DNA of 38,559 nt from Bacteroidales bacterium (GTDB taxonomy: Bacteria; Bacteroidota; Bacteroidia; Bacteroidales; UBA932), in assembly GCA_017428945.1 (NCBI GenBank), contig JAFRPW010000004.1, forward strand, positions 1-38,559, read 5' to 3'. Positions 14,730 to 22,820 of this stretch are shown piece by piece. A program made the position numbers and the translations under genes. The notes under the pieces were generated by a model that did no database searches, was not told the origin of the DNA, and worked only from the letters and a program-made list of their open reading frames with translations. Within the stretch, counting starts at the first letter, position 1. The number at the start of each line of letters is the position of its first letter.

Positions 14730-16202
14730 TCAGTCGTCGGATTCTCCCATTATGATCAGGAGGTGGTCTCCCGCAAACAGTTGCATGCTGCCGTGCGGGA
14801 CAAGGAAGCGGCCGTCGCGCCGCACCATCATCACGCGGATGCCGTGAGGCAGCTGAAGCTCGCGAAGGGTCTTGCCGTTTGCGATATCGTCTTCGGTGAC
14901 AATGTGGTCACGCATGTCGCCCATCTCCTCGGGAACCTCCATTCCGAAGGTTTCCACTTCGGGATCCTGTTCGTAGGTCATATGCAGTTTCTTGGCCATC
15001 CAGCCAAGCGAGCCGCCTTGCAGAAGAAGGGAGAACAGGGCGAAAAGGAAGACAAAGCTGAAGTTCTCCTCAGCATAGTCCACGCTGTGAACTATAGCGT
15101 ACAGGGCGAAAAGAATGGGACCTGCGCCTTTTAATCCCACCCAGGAGACAAAGGCCTTGGCCCTGAAACTGAGGCCGTTCTTGAACGGCAGCATGCACAG
15201 GAAGACGCTCAGCGGGCGGGTAACCAGCATCATGAAAATGCATGAGACCAGTGCGGGAATTATCAGCTGAGGCATCTGTTTGGGATGGGCAAGGAGCCCA
15301 AGCACCATGAACATTACCAGCTGCATCATCCAGGTAATGCCGTCGTAGAACTTGAATATGTCTTTCCGGTTGATGAGCGTCACCTTGTTTCCTATTATGA
15401 TTCCTGCGACGTATGTGGCAAGCAGGCCGTTGCCGTCCAGCAGCTGGGCCATGCCGTTGGCAAAGAAGGCAACGCTCATTATCATGATTGCAGTGAGGGC
15501 AAAATTGCTGGACTGAAGCTTTTCTAGCAGCCATTTGGAACCATATCCCACAAGAGAGCCTACGCCTACGCCCACGCCGATCTGCAGGATAAGCATGAGA
15601 ATTCCGGCCCCGGCAATTTCCCAGGGGCCTTTCTGCATAAGCGTTTCGTCCGTTATGAACTTCACCAGGATAACCACCAGTGTCATGGCCATGGGGTCGT
15701 TGCTTCCCGACTCAAGTTCAAGCATGGGTGCCAGATTCTCTTTCAGGTGAACCTTCTTTTCCCTGAGGACGGAGAAGACGGAGGCGGAATCGGTAGAAGA
15801 CAGAATGGCGGCGACCAGGAAGCAGACCACCAGCGGAACGCCCGTCAAGTACAGGAACGAGCCCGTAATTGCCACGGTCAGGATAACCCCCACGCTGGCC
15901 AGGACGACCCCCTTCCAGAAAACGGGCTTTGTCTCATCGAATGACGTTTCCATACCGGCGGTGAACAGAATCACCGACATGGCGAAATGGCCCACGGACT
16001 CGGCAAGATGAAGGTCGTCGAAATGAAGGCCAAGGATATCCGGACCGGCCAGCATGCCCAGAATCAGGAACAGAAGCAGGGAGGGCGTTCCCAGCTTGCT
16101 GCCCACTTTCGCGACAAGGACGCCCGCGAAAACCAGTACGGATACAAGCAGGAGAAGATTCTCCGAAAGGATACTCACAGAAAATATGGAAAGCGGTATC
16201 AT
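14730..16202 (-). CDS. K+/H+ antiporter of the CPA1 NhaP2/CvrA type
   Basis: 490 residues. About twelve hydrophobic helices cover residues 10-395, with CPA family landmarks: LGTPSLLLFLILGMLAGPDILG, the AILSSTDSASVFSVL segment and the ELESGSNDPMAMTLV motif with the ion-binding Asp. The C-terminal 90 residues form a cytosolic TrkA_C/RCK_C-like domain (TLRELQLPHGIRVMMVRRDGRFLVPHGSMQLFAGDHLLI), which in this family binds a regulatory ligand. It exchanges protons for potassium or sodium across the inner membrane and serves in ion and pH balance. It follows the symporter gene by 12 bases and is the last gene of the leftward operon. Confidence 0.9.
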   Translation of the reverse strand: MIPLSIFSVSILSENLLLLVSVLVFAGVLVAKVGSKLGTPSLLLFLILGMLAGPDILGLHFDDLHLAESVGHFAMSVILFTAGMETSFDETKPVFWKGVVLASVGVILTVAITGSFLYLTGVPLVVCFLVAAILSSTDSASVFSVLREKKVHLKENLAPMLELESGSNDPMAMTLVVILVKFITDETLMQKGPWEIAGAGILMLILQIGVGVGVGSLVGYGSKWLLEKLQSSNFALTAIMIMSVAFFANGMAQLLDGNGLLATYVAGIIIGNKVTLINRKDIFKFYDGITWMMQLVMFMVLGLLAHPKQMPQLIIPALVSCIFMMLVTRPLSVFLCMLPFKNGLSFRAKAFVSWVGLKGAGPILFALYAIVHSVDYAEENFSFVFLFALFSLLLQGGSLGWMAKKLHMTYEQDPEVETFGMEVPEEMGDMRDHIVTEDDIANGKTLRELQLPHGIRVMMVRRDGRFLVPHGSMQLFAGDHLLIIMGESDD

Positions 16203-16214
16203 TGTGCTCTGATA

Positions 16215-17501
16215 TTATTTCCGTATCAGCCACAGTCCGGCCATGGTGAGAAGGCCATTCAGGGGCAGGATTTCATAGCTGAAATGGTAGCCGCCGAACC
16301 ATGCAACGGAATTCAGGTCCAGAACAAGGCACACGACCGGGGCCACGATGGCCACCAGGGGCACCCACTTGTCCCTGACGGGAGCCTTGCAGCACAGACC
16401 GAAGGCAAACAGCCCCAGGATGGGCCCGTAGGTGTAGCTGGCAAGGCGGTAGACGGCGTCTATCACGCTTGTGGAATTGAGTGCATTGAAGACCAGGATG
16501 CATACTGCCATCAGCACGGCCATGCCGGTGTGGACCCACACGCGGGAGCGTTCGCGGCCGCCCAGGATATCTACGGTGAAAGATGTGGTAAGAGCCGTGA
16601 GGGCGCTCCCTCCGGCGGGGAAACCGGCCATCACAAGGCCTATTACAAACAGCACGCCGACAACCTTGGGCAGCGCTCCGGACCACGTCACTGCAGGGAA
16701 AAGGGCATCTCCCTTAGCGTCAATTCCGTGCAGCGCGGCAAACTGGTAAAGGTACACTCCCAGCAGCAGGAACAGCGATATCACCACTATCTGAAGGATA
16801 ACGGAGACGACCAGATTCTTCTGGGAATCCTTCACATTCTTGCACGCCAGGGTGCGCTGCATGAGGTCCTGGTCAAGGCCAGTGCAGGCCACCACGGTGA
16901 ACAGGCCGCCCAGCAGCTGCTTCCAGAAGAACTGGGGATGGTTCACATCGTCAAAATAGAAGACCCGCATCATGGAGGTGTCCGGATGGCCAACCTCCCG
17001 CCCTACCAGCACCAGGGTAAGCCCCACGGCCACCAGCATGCATATGGTCTTTATTATATCCAGGCCGATTACCGCCTTGACGCCGCCGCGTACGGTGTAG
17101 GCCCATTCCAGCGCCACCACCACGATGACCGTAATCCAGATGGGAATCCTCAGAAGCAGGCACAGCGTGGCGCACATGAGAAACAGCCTCACGGCCGCCC
17201 CAAGCATCTTTGACACGAAGAAAAACCACGCCCCGGTCTTGTAGGACGATATTCCGAAACGGTTTTCCAGGTACTGGTACACAGACACCACGTTGAGCTT
17301 GAAGTACAGCGGGGTGAGCACGAAGGCTATGACCAGATACCCCAGGAAGAAGCCCAGACACATCTGCAGGTAACCCCATCCGGCCACTCCCACCATTCCG
17401 GGTACGGACACAAAAGTGACTCCCGACATGCAGGAGCCAATCATTGCAAAGGCAACCTTCCACCATGCCGTGGACCTGGTTGCATAAAAGTCTTTAGCCA
17501 T
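16215..17501 (-). CDS. Sodium:solute symporter (SSS family), lacking the first accessory helix
   Basis: 428 residues. The SSS pattern is clear: WWKVAFAMIGSCMSGVTFVSVPG (core helix 1), GYLVIAFVLTPLYFKLNVVSVYQYLENRFG, TGLDQDLMQRTLACKN, GFPAGGSALTALTTSFTVDI. Most relatives have about 35 more N-terminal residues with one extra helix before the core; here a stop codon lies two codons before the ATG, so that helix is truly absent. The LeuT-type core looks intact. The start overlaps the end of the LytTR gene by 8 bases, indicating translational coupling. Substrate cannot be told from the sequence (sugars, organic acids or amino acids in relatives). Confidence 0.9.
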   Translation of the reverse strand: MAKDFYATRSTAWWKVAFAMIGSCMSGVTFVSVPGMVGVAGWGYLQMCLGFFLGYLVIAFVLTPLYFKLNVVSVYQYLENRFGISSYKTGAWFFFVSKMLGAAVRLFLMCATLCLLLRIPIWITVIVVVALEWAYTVRGGVKAVIGLDIIKTICMLVAVGLTLVLVGREVGHPDTSMMRVFYFDDVNHPQFFWKQLLGGLFTVVACTGLDQDLMQRTLACKNVKDSQKNLVVSVILQIVVISLFLLLGVYLYQFAALHGIDAKGDALFPAVTWSGALPKVVGVLFVIGLVMAGFPAGGSALTALTTSFTVDILGGRERSRVWVHTGMAVLMAVCILVFNALNSTSVIDAVYRLASYTYGPILGLFAFGLCCKAPVRDKWVPLVAIVAPVVCLVLDLNSVAWFGGYHFSYEILPLNGLLTMAGLWLIRK

Positions 17502-18264
17502 TTTTCAGAATATCCTTGTATGCCCTTCCAACGGGAAGAGGGTCTTCCAGGCCCATGATCTTGACGGAGGTCATGGTGCGTTTCTCTATTCTCCACACTG
17601 GGACGATGTAGGAGCGGTGGATCCTCAGGAACTTGCCCTTGGGAAGGAGCTCCAGCGCATCCTTGAGGGGAATCTGCGAAACCACATCGTCCTGATTGTC
17701 CAGATGGAAGCAGGAGTAGTTGTTCCTGGACTCTATATATTGAACCGCGACCAGAGGCACGTGAACGGTCTTGTAGCCTGATTTGAGGAGCACCTCATCT
17801 CCCGAGAGGGCTTCCGCCGCCCTCTGGTAGATGGCGTCTTTCTGGTCCCGGATCTCCGTCTCGCGGGCTATGTGCGTGCCCAGTATCTTCAGCTGCGCTT
17901 CCATTGAGCCAAGGGGGAGACCCATTCCCAGGGCGGCGAAGAGCATTATCCACATTGCGCGTGCATATGGCTGTACGACGGCTCCTTCTTCACGGGGAAT
18001 GTCGACGGGGGCAATTGTCATGAGGAAAGTTGCCGCAACAATGAGGATAACGGCTCCCAGCACCGTGAAAAGCCCTTTCCTGCCCTTTATGACAAGCGGC
18101 CCCAGCACCTTTCTTCCAAGGAAATATATCCCGTAAACCCATAGGACGTAAATCAGGACCGCCATGTGGTCCCACTGCGCCCATTCGCTCACGGGAAAAA
18201 ACAGTATCATCCCCGGTATCACAAGGACACAGAGGATGATATCGGTTATGCGCAGGCTGTTCAC
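17494..18264 (-). CDS. Membrane-bound LytTR transcription regulator
   Basis: 256 residues. Four hydrophobic helices occupy residues 8-125, followed by a short helical linker (residues about 128-155) and a C-terminal LytTR DNA-binding domain (residues about 160-250) with VAVQYIESRNNYSCFHL, IPLKDALELLPKGKFLRIHRSYIVPVWRI and LPVGRAYKD. No receiver domain is present, so the membrane part is the likely sensor. The gene overlaps the symporter start and follows the TPR lipoprotein by 3 bases. This coupling suggests it senses the state of the membrane or of the symporter and controls the operon; the signal is unknown. Confidence 0.85.
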   Translation of the reverse strand: MNSLRITDIILCVLVIPGMILFFPVSEWAQWDHMAVLIYVLWVYGIYFLGRKVLGPLVIKGRKGLFTVLGAVILIVAATFLMTIAPVDIPREEGAVVQPYARAMWIMLFAALGMGLPLGSMEAQLKILGTHIARETEIRDQKDAIYQRAAEALSGDEVLLKSGYKTVHVPLVAVQYIESRNNYSCFHLDNQDDVVSQIPLKDALELLPKGKFLRIHRSYIVPVWRIEKRTMTSVKIMGLEDPLPVGRAYKDILKNG

Positions 18265-18267
18265 GGC

Positions 18268-19905
18268 CTAGAACTCGTAACCTGCGAATTCTACGTCACG
18301 GGCGGCCCTTTCCTTGAGGCTGGGGTTCTTGAAGGCCCTTTCCAGGTACTTCTTCACGTTGTCCCCGTTGCCCTGGCGTGCGGCGATGATGGCCTTGAGG
18401 TACCAGACCTTGGGATCTCCGCAGCGGGCGGTGGACATGGCTTTCTCCAGCTGGTCCGTGAGGATGAGGGAGAGAACGCTGTTGTGGCAGCATCCGGGGG
18501 CGCCTTCCAGCACGCGGGAGGCTTCCTCGTACTGGCCGGTGAGAATCAGGAGAACACCCAGGTTAAGCTTGGAGCTCTCTGTCTTGGAGCGGCGGAAAAG
18601 ATCCTCTGCTGCCTTGTAGTCCTCTTTGTGGAGTGCGATGAGGCCCCTCAGGTTGAGGGCGTCGCTGTCCGGGACTCCGTACTTTGCAAGTTCGGCCTCC
18701 GCTTCCTTGTCCTTTCCCTTTGCGGCATACATTGCGGCAAGGTTGTAGTGGGCGCGGCCGCTGTCGAACTTGGAAACCGCCTTGCGCCAGATGCTTTCCT
18801 TCTGGGCTGCGTCCTTTGCAACGGTGGCGGCGCGAAGGAGGGCTTCCTCGTCAAGGATGTCTTCGTTCTCCTTGAGGACATCCAGGAGCTCTTCGGAGGT
18901 ATAGTTCTTATATTCGATATTGGCAATGAGACGGGCGCGGCGGAGCTCCGGGAGAACTTCTCCCTTGAGGGCGGTGTACACCTGAGACATGTTCTTGATC
19001 TCGCTCTCTCGGACGGCGGGATCGGAATACATGGAGAGGACCCTGAGGATGAGGTCTTTATCCTCGAGGTCGCTCTCTGCAACCAGCTTCTGGAAGCCTT
19101 CCCAGTCCTCGCCCACGCTGCGGATTTCCGGGGCGGCGGTGTCTATGCCCTTGGTGACGGTGTTCCAGGCCTTGCCGGCGCTGCCGGAGCGGTCGGAGGA
19201 AAGTTTGTCGTTGAGGTCGGCGGAGCCGTCCGGGGAGGCGTAGGCCACGATTTCGGAGTTCTTCACAACGGCGCGTTCATCGGCCAGGGCGGCCTTCAGC
19301 GCCTGCTGGAATTCCTTCACGGAGGCGCTCTTCAGCTCCGAATTGCGTACCTCTGCGGAGTTGAGGTCGTACTTGATCTGGCCCTCTACGGTGACGGGGA
19401 CCATCTCAAGGTATTCACCATCCTTGAAGGCCACGTTTGCGGCGGGCTTAACAAGCATGTAGGTGGTGTTTGCGCCATCGGCCACCTTCTTGTTGGGAAG
19501 GGGAATGGACTTGCCCTTGGCAAGGACCCTGCCGCGGAGCTCCAGGTAGCATTTTTCCATGCCTTCCACATAGTCGAAGTGGACGTTTTCCGTTACCGTC
19601 TGGCCTTTGGAGGATACCACCTTGTAGTTGGCCCTGACGTTCTCTCCCTGGTATTTGAAAGGCTTCATGGAGGCTTCTCCGCCCTCGTAGACTATCACGG
19701 GGGTGACTTCCGTCACCACTCCCGGATTGAAGTAGCCCTCGGGATATGTGACGGAGACGGTGGCGTCTATGGTTCCGCCAACGACTTCCAGCACGGGGGG
19801 AACGCATTCTATCTTGATGTTCTCCGCCTGTTTGGTCATCTTGTCCGGAGAGGAGCAGGCTGCCAGAAGTGCCAGACCTGCAACGATAATCAGAGTCTTT
19901 TTCAT
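18268..19905 (-). CDS. OmpA/TPR-like lipoprotein
   Basis: 545 residues from the ATG at 19905 (an earlier in-frame start adds 12 residues that would disrupt the signal peptide). Signal peptide with lipobox LALLAAC. A beta-rich N-terminal part (residues about 20-190) is followed by an OmpA-C-like segment (IVAYASPDGSADLNDKLSSDRS) and then by TPR-type helical repeats (AHYNLAAMYAAKGKDKEAEAEL, DALNLRGLIALHKEDYKAAEDLF, LNLGVLLILTGQYEEASRVL). It is probably outer-membrane-anchored, facing the periplasm, with peptidoglycan- or protein-binding roles. First gene of the leftward operon, divergent from the sigma-54-type activator. Exact function unknown. Confidence 0.8.
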   Translation of the reverse strand: MKKTLIIVAGLALLAACSSPDKMTKQAENIKIECVPPVLEVVGGTIDATVSVTYPEGYFNPGVVTEVTPVIVYEGGEASMKPFKYQGENVRANYKVVSSKGQTVTENVHFDYVEGMEKCYLELRGRVLAKGKSIPLPNKKVADGANTTYMLVKPAANVAFKDGEYLEMVPVTVEGQIKYDLNSAEVRNSELKSASVKEFQQALKAALADERAVVKNSEIVAYASPDGSADLNDKLSSDRSGSAGKAWNTVTKGIDTAAPEIRSVGEDWEGFQKLVAESDLEDKDLILRVLSMYSDPAVRESEIKNMSQVYTALKGEVLPELRRARLIANIEYKNYTSEELLDVLKENEDILDEEALLRAATVAKDAAQKESIWRKAVSKFDSGRAHYNLAAMYAAKGKDKEAEAELAKYGVPDSDALNLRGLIALHKEDYKAAEDLFRRSKTESSKLNLGVLLILTGQYEEASRVLEGAPGCCHNSVLSLILTDQLEKAMSTARCGDPKVWYLKAIIAARQGNGDNVKKYLERAFKNPSLKERAARDVEFAGYEF

Positions 19906-19938
19906 ATGGTGCATAAGTATTTGTACATGTCTGAAATG

Positions 19939-19967
19939 CAAATATAAGAATATTTTTAGTAAATTTG
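19939..19967. promoter_or_regulatory. Back-to-back divergent promoters
   Basis: Minus strand: TATATTTG (19946-19939), for the lipoprotein operon. Plus strand: TAAATTTG (19960-19967), for the activator operon. Both match TAnnTTTG and are only 13 bases apart, so one bound protein could control both. The plus-strand box predicts a transcript start almost on the ATG at 19974, so that mRNA may be leaderless. Confidence 0.55.
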
Positions 19968-19973
19968 CATGTT

Positions 19974-21152
19974 ATGGATTTGCAAGCGCTAAAAAACAAA
20001 TACGACATAATAGGCAACGATCCTGCCCTAAACGAGGCCCTGGAAACAGCCGTAAAATTTGCCCCTACCGGGTTAAGCGTTCTCATTCAGGGAGAAAGCG
20101 GTACGGGTAAGGAGAACGTCGCGCGAATCATCCACCAGTACAGCTCCCGCCGCCAGGCCCCGTTCTTCGTGGTCAACTGCGGCGCCCTGCCCAAAGAGAT
20201 TGTGAACTCGGAGCTCTTCGGCCACGTAAAAGGCTCTTTCACCGGCGCGGTAGACAACCGCAAGGGTTATTTCGAAGATGCCGACGGCGGCACCCTTTTC
20301 CTGGACGAGATCGCCGAACTTCCGGCCGATTCCCAGGCCCTCCTCCTCCGCGTACTCCAGAGCGGCGAATTCCGAAAGGTGGGCTCCAACAAGGTGGAGC
20401 ACACGGATGTCCGCGTCGTGGCCGCCACCAACGTGCATCTTTACGAGGCGGTAAAGCGCGGCAAGTTCCGCGAAGACCTTTACTTCCGCCTCTCCGCCGC
20501 CCAGATACGCATCCCTCCGCTGCGGGACCGCAGAAGCGATATATACCTGCTGTTCAGGAAGTTCACATCGGACTTCTCCGAGGTCAACGGCATGTGCAAG
20601 ATTTCCCTGAAGCCGGATGCCATCCACCTTCTGGAGCAGTACCGCTGGCCGGGCAACGTCCGTCAGCTGCAGGGCTTTACGCAGAGTCTCACCGCAGTGG
20701 TTTCCCGGAAGGTTACGCCCACGCTCCAGAGGATAGAGCTGTCGGCCCGGGAACTTCAGCCGTACATGCCCCTTGAAGAAGGAGAGCCCATCCCCGTGGT
20801 GTACGATCCCTCCTCCACCGCCACCTCCGGCTCCTTCAGTGCCGACGAGCGCGTCCGTATCGTCAAGGCCATAATGGACCTCAAGCAGGAGGTGGACGAT
20901 ATAAAGGCCCGCCTGGACCGTCGCGAACTTCCCGCCCCGCCCCAGCTGGAGCCCAGGCAGGAAGACGCCGAATGGCAGGCCCAGGAAGAGGTGTCGGAAG
21001 AGCACACGCTGTCTGTGCGCCGCACGGAGGAAGAGCTTATCCGCCAGGCGCTTGAGAAGTACGAGGGCAACCGCAAGAAAGCCGCTGAAGAGCTTGGCAT
21101 GAGCGAGCGCACCCTCTATCGTAAACTCCCCCAGGAATACCGTAAGAAATGA
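19974..21152 (+). CDS. Sigma-54-type AAA+ transcription activator without sensor domain
   Basis: 392 residues from the ATG at 19974; another at 19965 adds three residues. The AAA+ domain begins at once: Walker A GESGTGKE (residues 40-47), the sigma-54 contact loop as GSFTGA rather than GAFTGA, Walker B GGTLFLDEIAELP, then RFREDLYFRLS-type and WPGNVRQL motifs. A charged linker follows, and the C-terminus is a Fis-type helix-turn-helix (IRQALEKYEGNRKKAAEELGMSERTLYRKL). There is no receiver, GAF or PAS domain. It overlaps lptE by four bases. In this setting it may govern envelope genes; target promoters are unknown. Confidence 0.92.
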   Translation: MDLQALKNKYDIIGNDPALNEALETAVKFAPTGLSVLIQGESGTGKENVARIIHQYSSRRQAPFFVVNCGALPKEIVNSELFGHVKGSFTGAVDNRKGYFEDADGGTLFLDEIAELPADSQALLLRVLQSGEFRKVGSNKVEHTDVRVVAATNVHLYEAVKRGKFREDLYFRLSAAQIRIPPLRDRRSDIYLLFRKFTSDFSEVNGMCKISLKPDAIHLLEQYRWPGNVRQLQGFTQSLTAVVSRKVTPTLQRIELSARELQPYMPLEEGEPIPVVYDPSSTATSGSFSADERVRIVKAIMDLKQEVDDIKARLDRRELPAPPQLEPRQEDAEWQAQEEVSEEHTLSVRRTEEELIRQALEKYEGNRKKAAEELGMSERTLYRKLPQEYRKK

Positions 21153-21652
21153 AAAAGACTGTCCTCATAGCCCTCCTGGCCATGCTGGCGGTGTCTTGCG
21201 GCATCGTCAAGTATTCCTTCACAGGTACTTCCATACAGCAGGACGTCAAGACCATAACCATCCCGTACGTGGAGTACAAGGCCCTCAGGGTGAACCCTTC
21301 GCTGTCCAACGACCTCACGGAAGCCCTGAAGGAAAAGTTCCGCAAGCTCACCTCCCTGGAAGAGGTGGACGTGGACGGAGACCTGGAGCTCGTCTGCGAA
21401 ATCACGGGGTACGATGTCAAAGCCACCTCCGTCACCGCCGATGAACAGGCCGCCCAGAACCGCCTCACCGTCACCGTGAAGGCATCGTTCACCAATCGCA
21501 AATATCCGGAGGACGATGTTGACAAGTCCTTCTCCGCCTACGAAGACTTCGACGCCACCATGTCCCTGGACGCCGTGGAGGCCGGCCTCTGCGAAACCAT
21601 CATCGAAAAAATAGTTGAAGACATCTTCAACGCAACAGTTGCGCAATGGTAG
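21149..21652 (+). CDS. lptE: LPS-assembly lipoprotein LptE
   Basis: 167 residues. Signal peptide with lipobox (LLAMLAVSC), then KYSFTGTSIQQDVKTITIPYVEYKAL, matching the Bacteroidota LptE family (pattern ...YSFtGaSi...). LptE plugs the LptD barrel and helps insert lipopolysaccharide into the outer membrane. It overlaps both the activator upstream (ATGA) and the next gene, so the operon is tightly coupled; the order activator-lptE-small helical protein-secG is commonly kept in Bacteroidales as far as I recall. Confidence 0.85.
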   Translation: MKKTVLIALLAMLAVSCGIVKYSFTGTSIQQDVKTITIPYVEYKALRVNPSLSNDLTEALKEKFRKLTSLEEVDVDGDLELVCEITGYDVKATSVTADEQAAQNRLTVTVKASFTNRKYPEDDVDKSFSAYEDFDATMSLDAVEAGLCETIIEKIVEDIFNATVAQW

Positions 21653-22224
21653 GATTCATAGACATACACCGCCTCACCCTGGACGAGCTCGCCGGCGTGG
21701 TTAACCTGTACCCCTGGTACGGCGCCGCCCGCGTGGAGATGTGCCGCAGAATGCTGTCTGACGGCTGGGGAGAAGGCGAGATTGCCGCCCAGGCGCTCTT
21801 CGTGGCAGACCGCCGCAAGCTCTCCGCCATTGCCCGCAGCACTGTCCCGGTGGACTGCACGGACAAGGACGTAAAGGCCATCCTGGCATCGTTCATGGCG
21901 CCTAAGCCCGTGGATGAAATCCCTTCGGAAGAGCACTCGGTACGCGTGGTTGGCGGCGACTATTTCTCCCAGGCCCAGTACGACAACGTCAAGGAGCAGA
22001 AAGACAATATCTTCACCCGTTTTGCGTTCAAGGCCTCCCGTCAGGAGGAAGAACCCGATGAGGGTACGTCGGACATGGCGGACCGCTTTGCAACAGAAAC
22101 GCTTGCCAGAATTTTCGCGGAACAGGGCCGGACGGAGGAGGCTCGTCGCATTTATTCACGTCTGGTTTTGGAAATCCCGGAAAAAAGTGCTTACTTTGCA
22201 TCCCTTATCGACAATTTGGAATAA
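21646..22224 (+). CDS. Small helical protein with a TPR-like end
   Basis: 192 residues, cytosolic, no signal peptide. N-terminal helical part (LDELAGVVNLYPWYGAARVEMCRRML) and a C-terminal segment that reads as one TPR-like pair (FATETLARIFAEQGRTEEARRIYSRLVLEIPEKSAYFASLIDNLE). It overlaps lptE by 7 bases and precedes secG by 15. Function unknown; its position suggests a link with envelope biogenesis or protein export. Confidence 0.75.
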   Translation: MVGFIDIHRLTLDELAGVVNLYPWYGAARVEMCRRMLSDGWGEGEIAAQALFVADRRKLSAIARSTVPVDCTDKDVKAILASFMAPKPVDEIPSEEHSVRVVGGDYFSQAQYDNVKEQKDNIFTRFAFKASRQEEEPDEGTSDMADRFATETLARIFAEQGRTEEARRIYSRLVLEIPEKSAYFASLIDNLE

Positions 22225-22239
22225 AAACAGTAAAAAGAT

Positions 22240-22584
22240 ATGAATATAGCATTTACAATCCTCGTGGTTCTCATCGTCATCGCCGCTATCCTCCTCATTG
22301 CGGTCGTTCTTCTTCAGAACGGTAAAGACGGCGGTCTTGCAACCAACTTCACATCTGCAAACCAGACTCTTGGCGTACGCCAGACTGCAACCATCCTCGA
22401 GAAAGCCACCTGGTACCTCGTGGCCTTCATCCTGGTTCTTTCAATAGCTACCGTTTTCGTCGCCCGTTCCTCCACCAGCCGTGGCGCCAACGAGGCCATC
22501 TCCACGGAAATCCTCAACCAGGCAGAACCCGCCGCAGAGGATGCAGTTCCCTTCCCCGTCGCCCAGGAGAATCCCGAGGAGTAA
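22240..22584 (+). CDS. secG: Preprotein translocase subunit SecG
   Basis: 114 residues with two membrane helices (residues about 4-24 and 52-74) joined by the family loop VVLLQNGKDGGLATNFTSANQTLGVRQTATILEKATW. SecG stabilises the SecYE channel during protein export. The tail of about 40 residues after the second helix is acidic and longer than in E. coli, which is usual for Bacteroidota. Last gene of the operon. Confidence 0.93.
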   Translation: MNIAFTILVVLIVIAAILLIAVVLLQNGKDGGLATNFTSANQTLGVRQTATILEKATWYLVAFILVLSIATVFVARSSTSRGANEAISTEILNQAEPAAEDAVPFPVAQENPEE

Positions 22585-22604
22585 TCCCGTCATTCTTCGG
22601 CTAG

Positions 22605-22636
22605 CCCGTCATTCTTGGGCTTGACCCGAGAATCTC
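22605..22636. repeat. REP-like hairpin, copy 1
   Basis: CCCGTCATTC-type unit: ATTCTTGGG (22611-22619) pairs with CCCGAGAAT (22625-22633) around a five-base loop. A partial copy (CCCGTCATTCTTCGG) lies just before at 22586-22600. Related units are at 22691 and 25074. Confidence 0.65.
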
Positions 22637-22646
22637 CCGCCAATTA

Positions 22647-22687
22647 AAGGACGACCACCCTTCTACCGGGTGGCCGTCCTTGTTTTT
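22647..22687 (+). terminator. Rho-independent terminator after secG
   Basis: A 14-position stem (22647-22660 with 22668-22681, one A-C mismatch), loop TTCTACC, followed by GTTTTTT. Its ends are A- and T-rich on both strands, so it may also act for clpB on the minus strand. Confidence 0.8.
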
Positions 22688-22690
22688 TGC

Positions 22691-22718
22691 CGTCATCCCC
22701 GACCTGATCGGGGATCTC
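22691..22718. repeat. REP-like hairpin, copy 2
   Basis: CGTCATCCCCGA with ATCCCCGA (22695-22702) pairing with TCGGGGAT (22708-22715), loop CCTGA, then CTC. It has the same head (CGTCAT) and tail (ATCTC) as the other copies. Confidence 0.65.
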
Positions 22719-22735
22719 ATCCACCGATTTGGCGT

Positions 22736-22817
22736 TTTTGGTGGACAAGTTGCCGTTTTACCCGGTTTGTCCACGGAAATGCCGGGTTTTGGTGGATAAG
22801 TTGGCCGTTTTACCGGG
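22736..22817. repeat. 51-bp-period direct repeat downstream of clpB
   Basis: TTTTGGTGGACAAGTTGCCG at 22736 recurs, with one change and one inserted base, at 22787, exactly 51 bp later. Within each period there are TTG(G)CCGTTTT-like elements at 22- and 29-bp spacing. The repeat on the other side of clpB (25119) also has a 51-bp period and shares a GGCCGTTTT core in reverse orientation. Confidence 0.65.
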
Positions 22818-22820
22818 CGG

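Noticed and set aside
18166-19947. Long plus-strand open frame of 593 codons opposite the LytTR and TPR lipoprotein genes
   Set aside because: The opposite strand has a lipoprotein signal, TPR repeats and a LytTR domain; this frame has no recognisable domain and is a shadow in GC-rich coding sequence.
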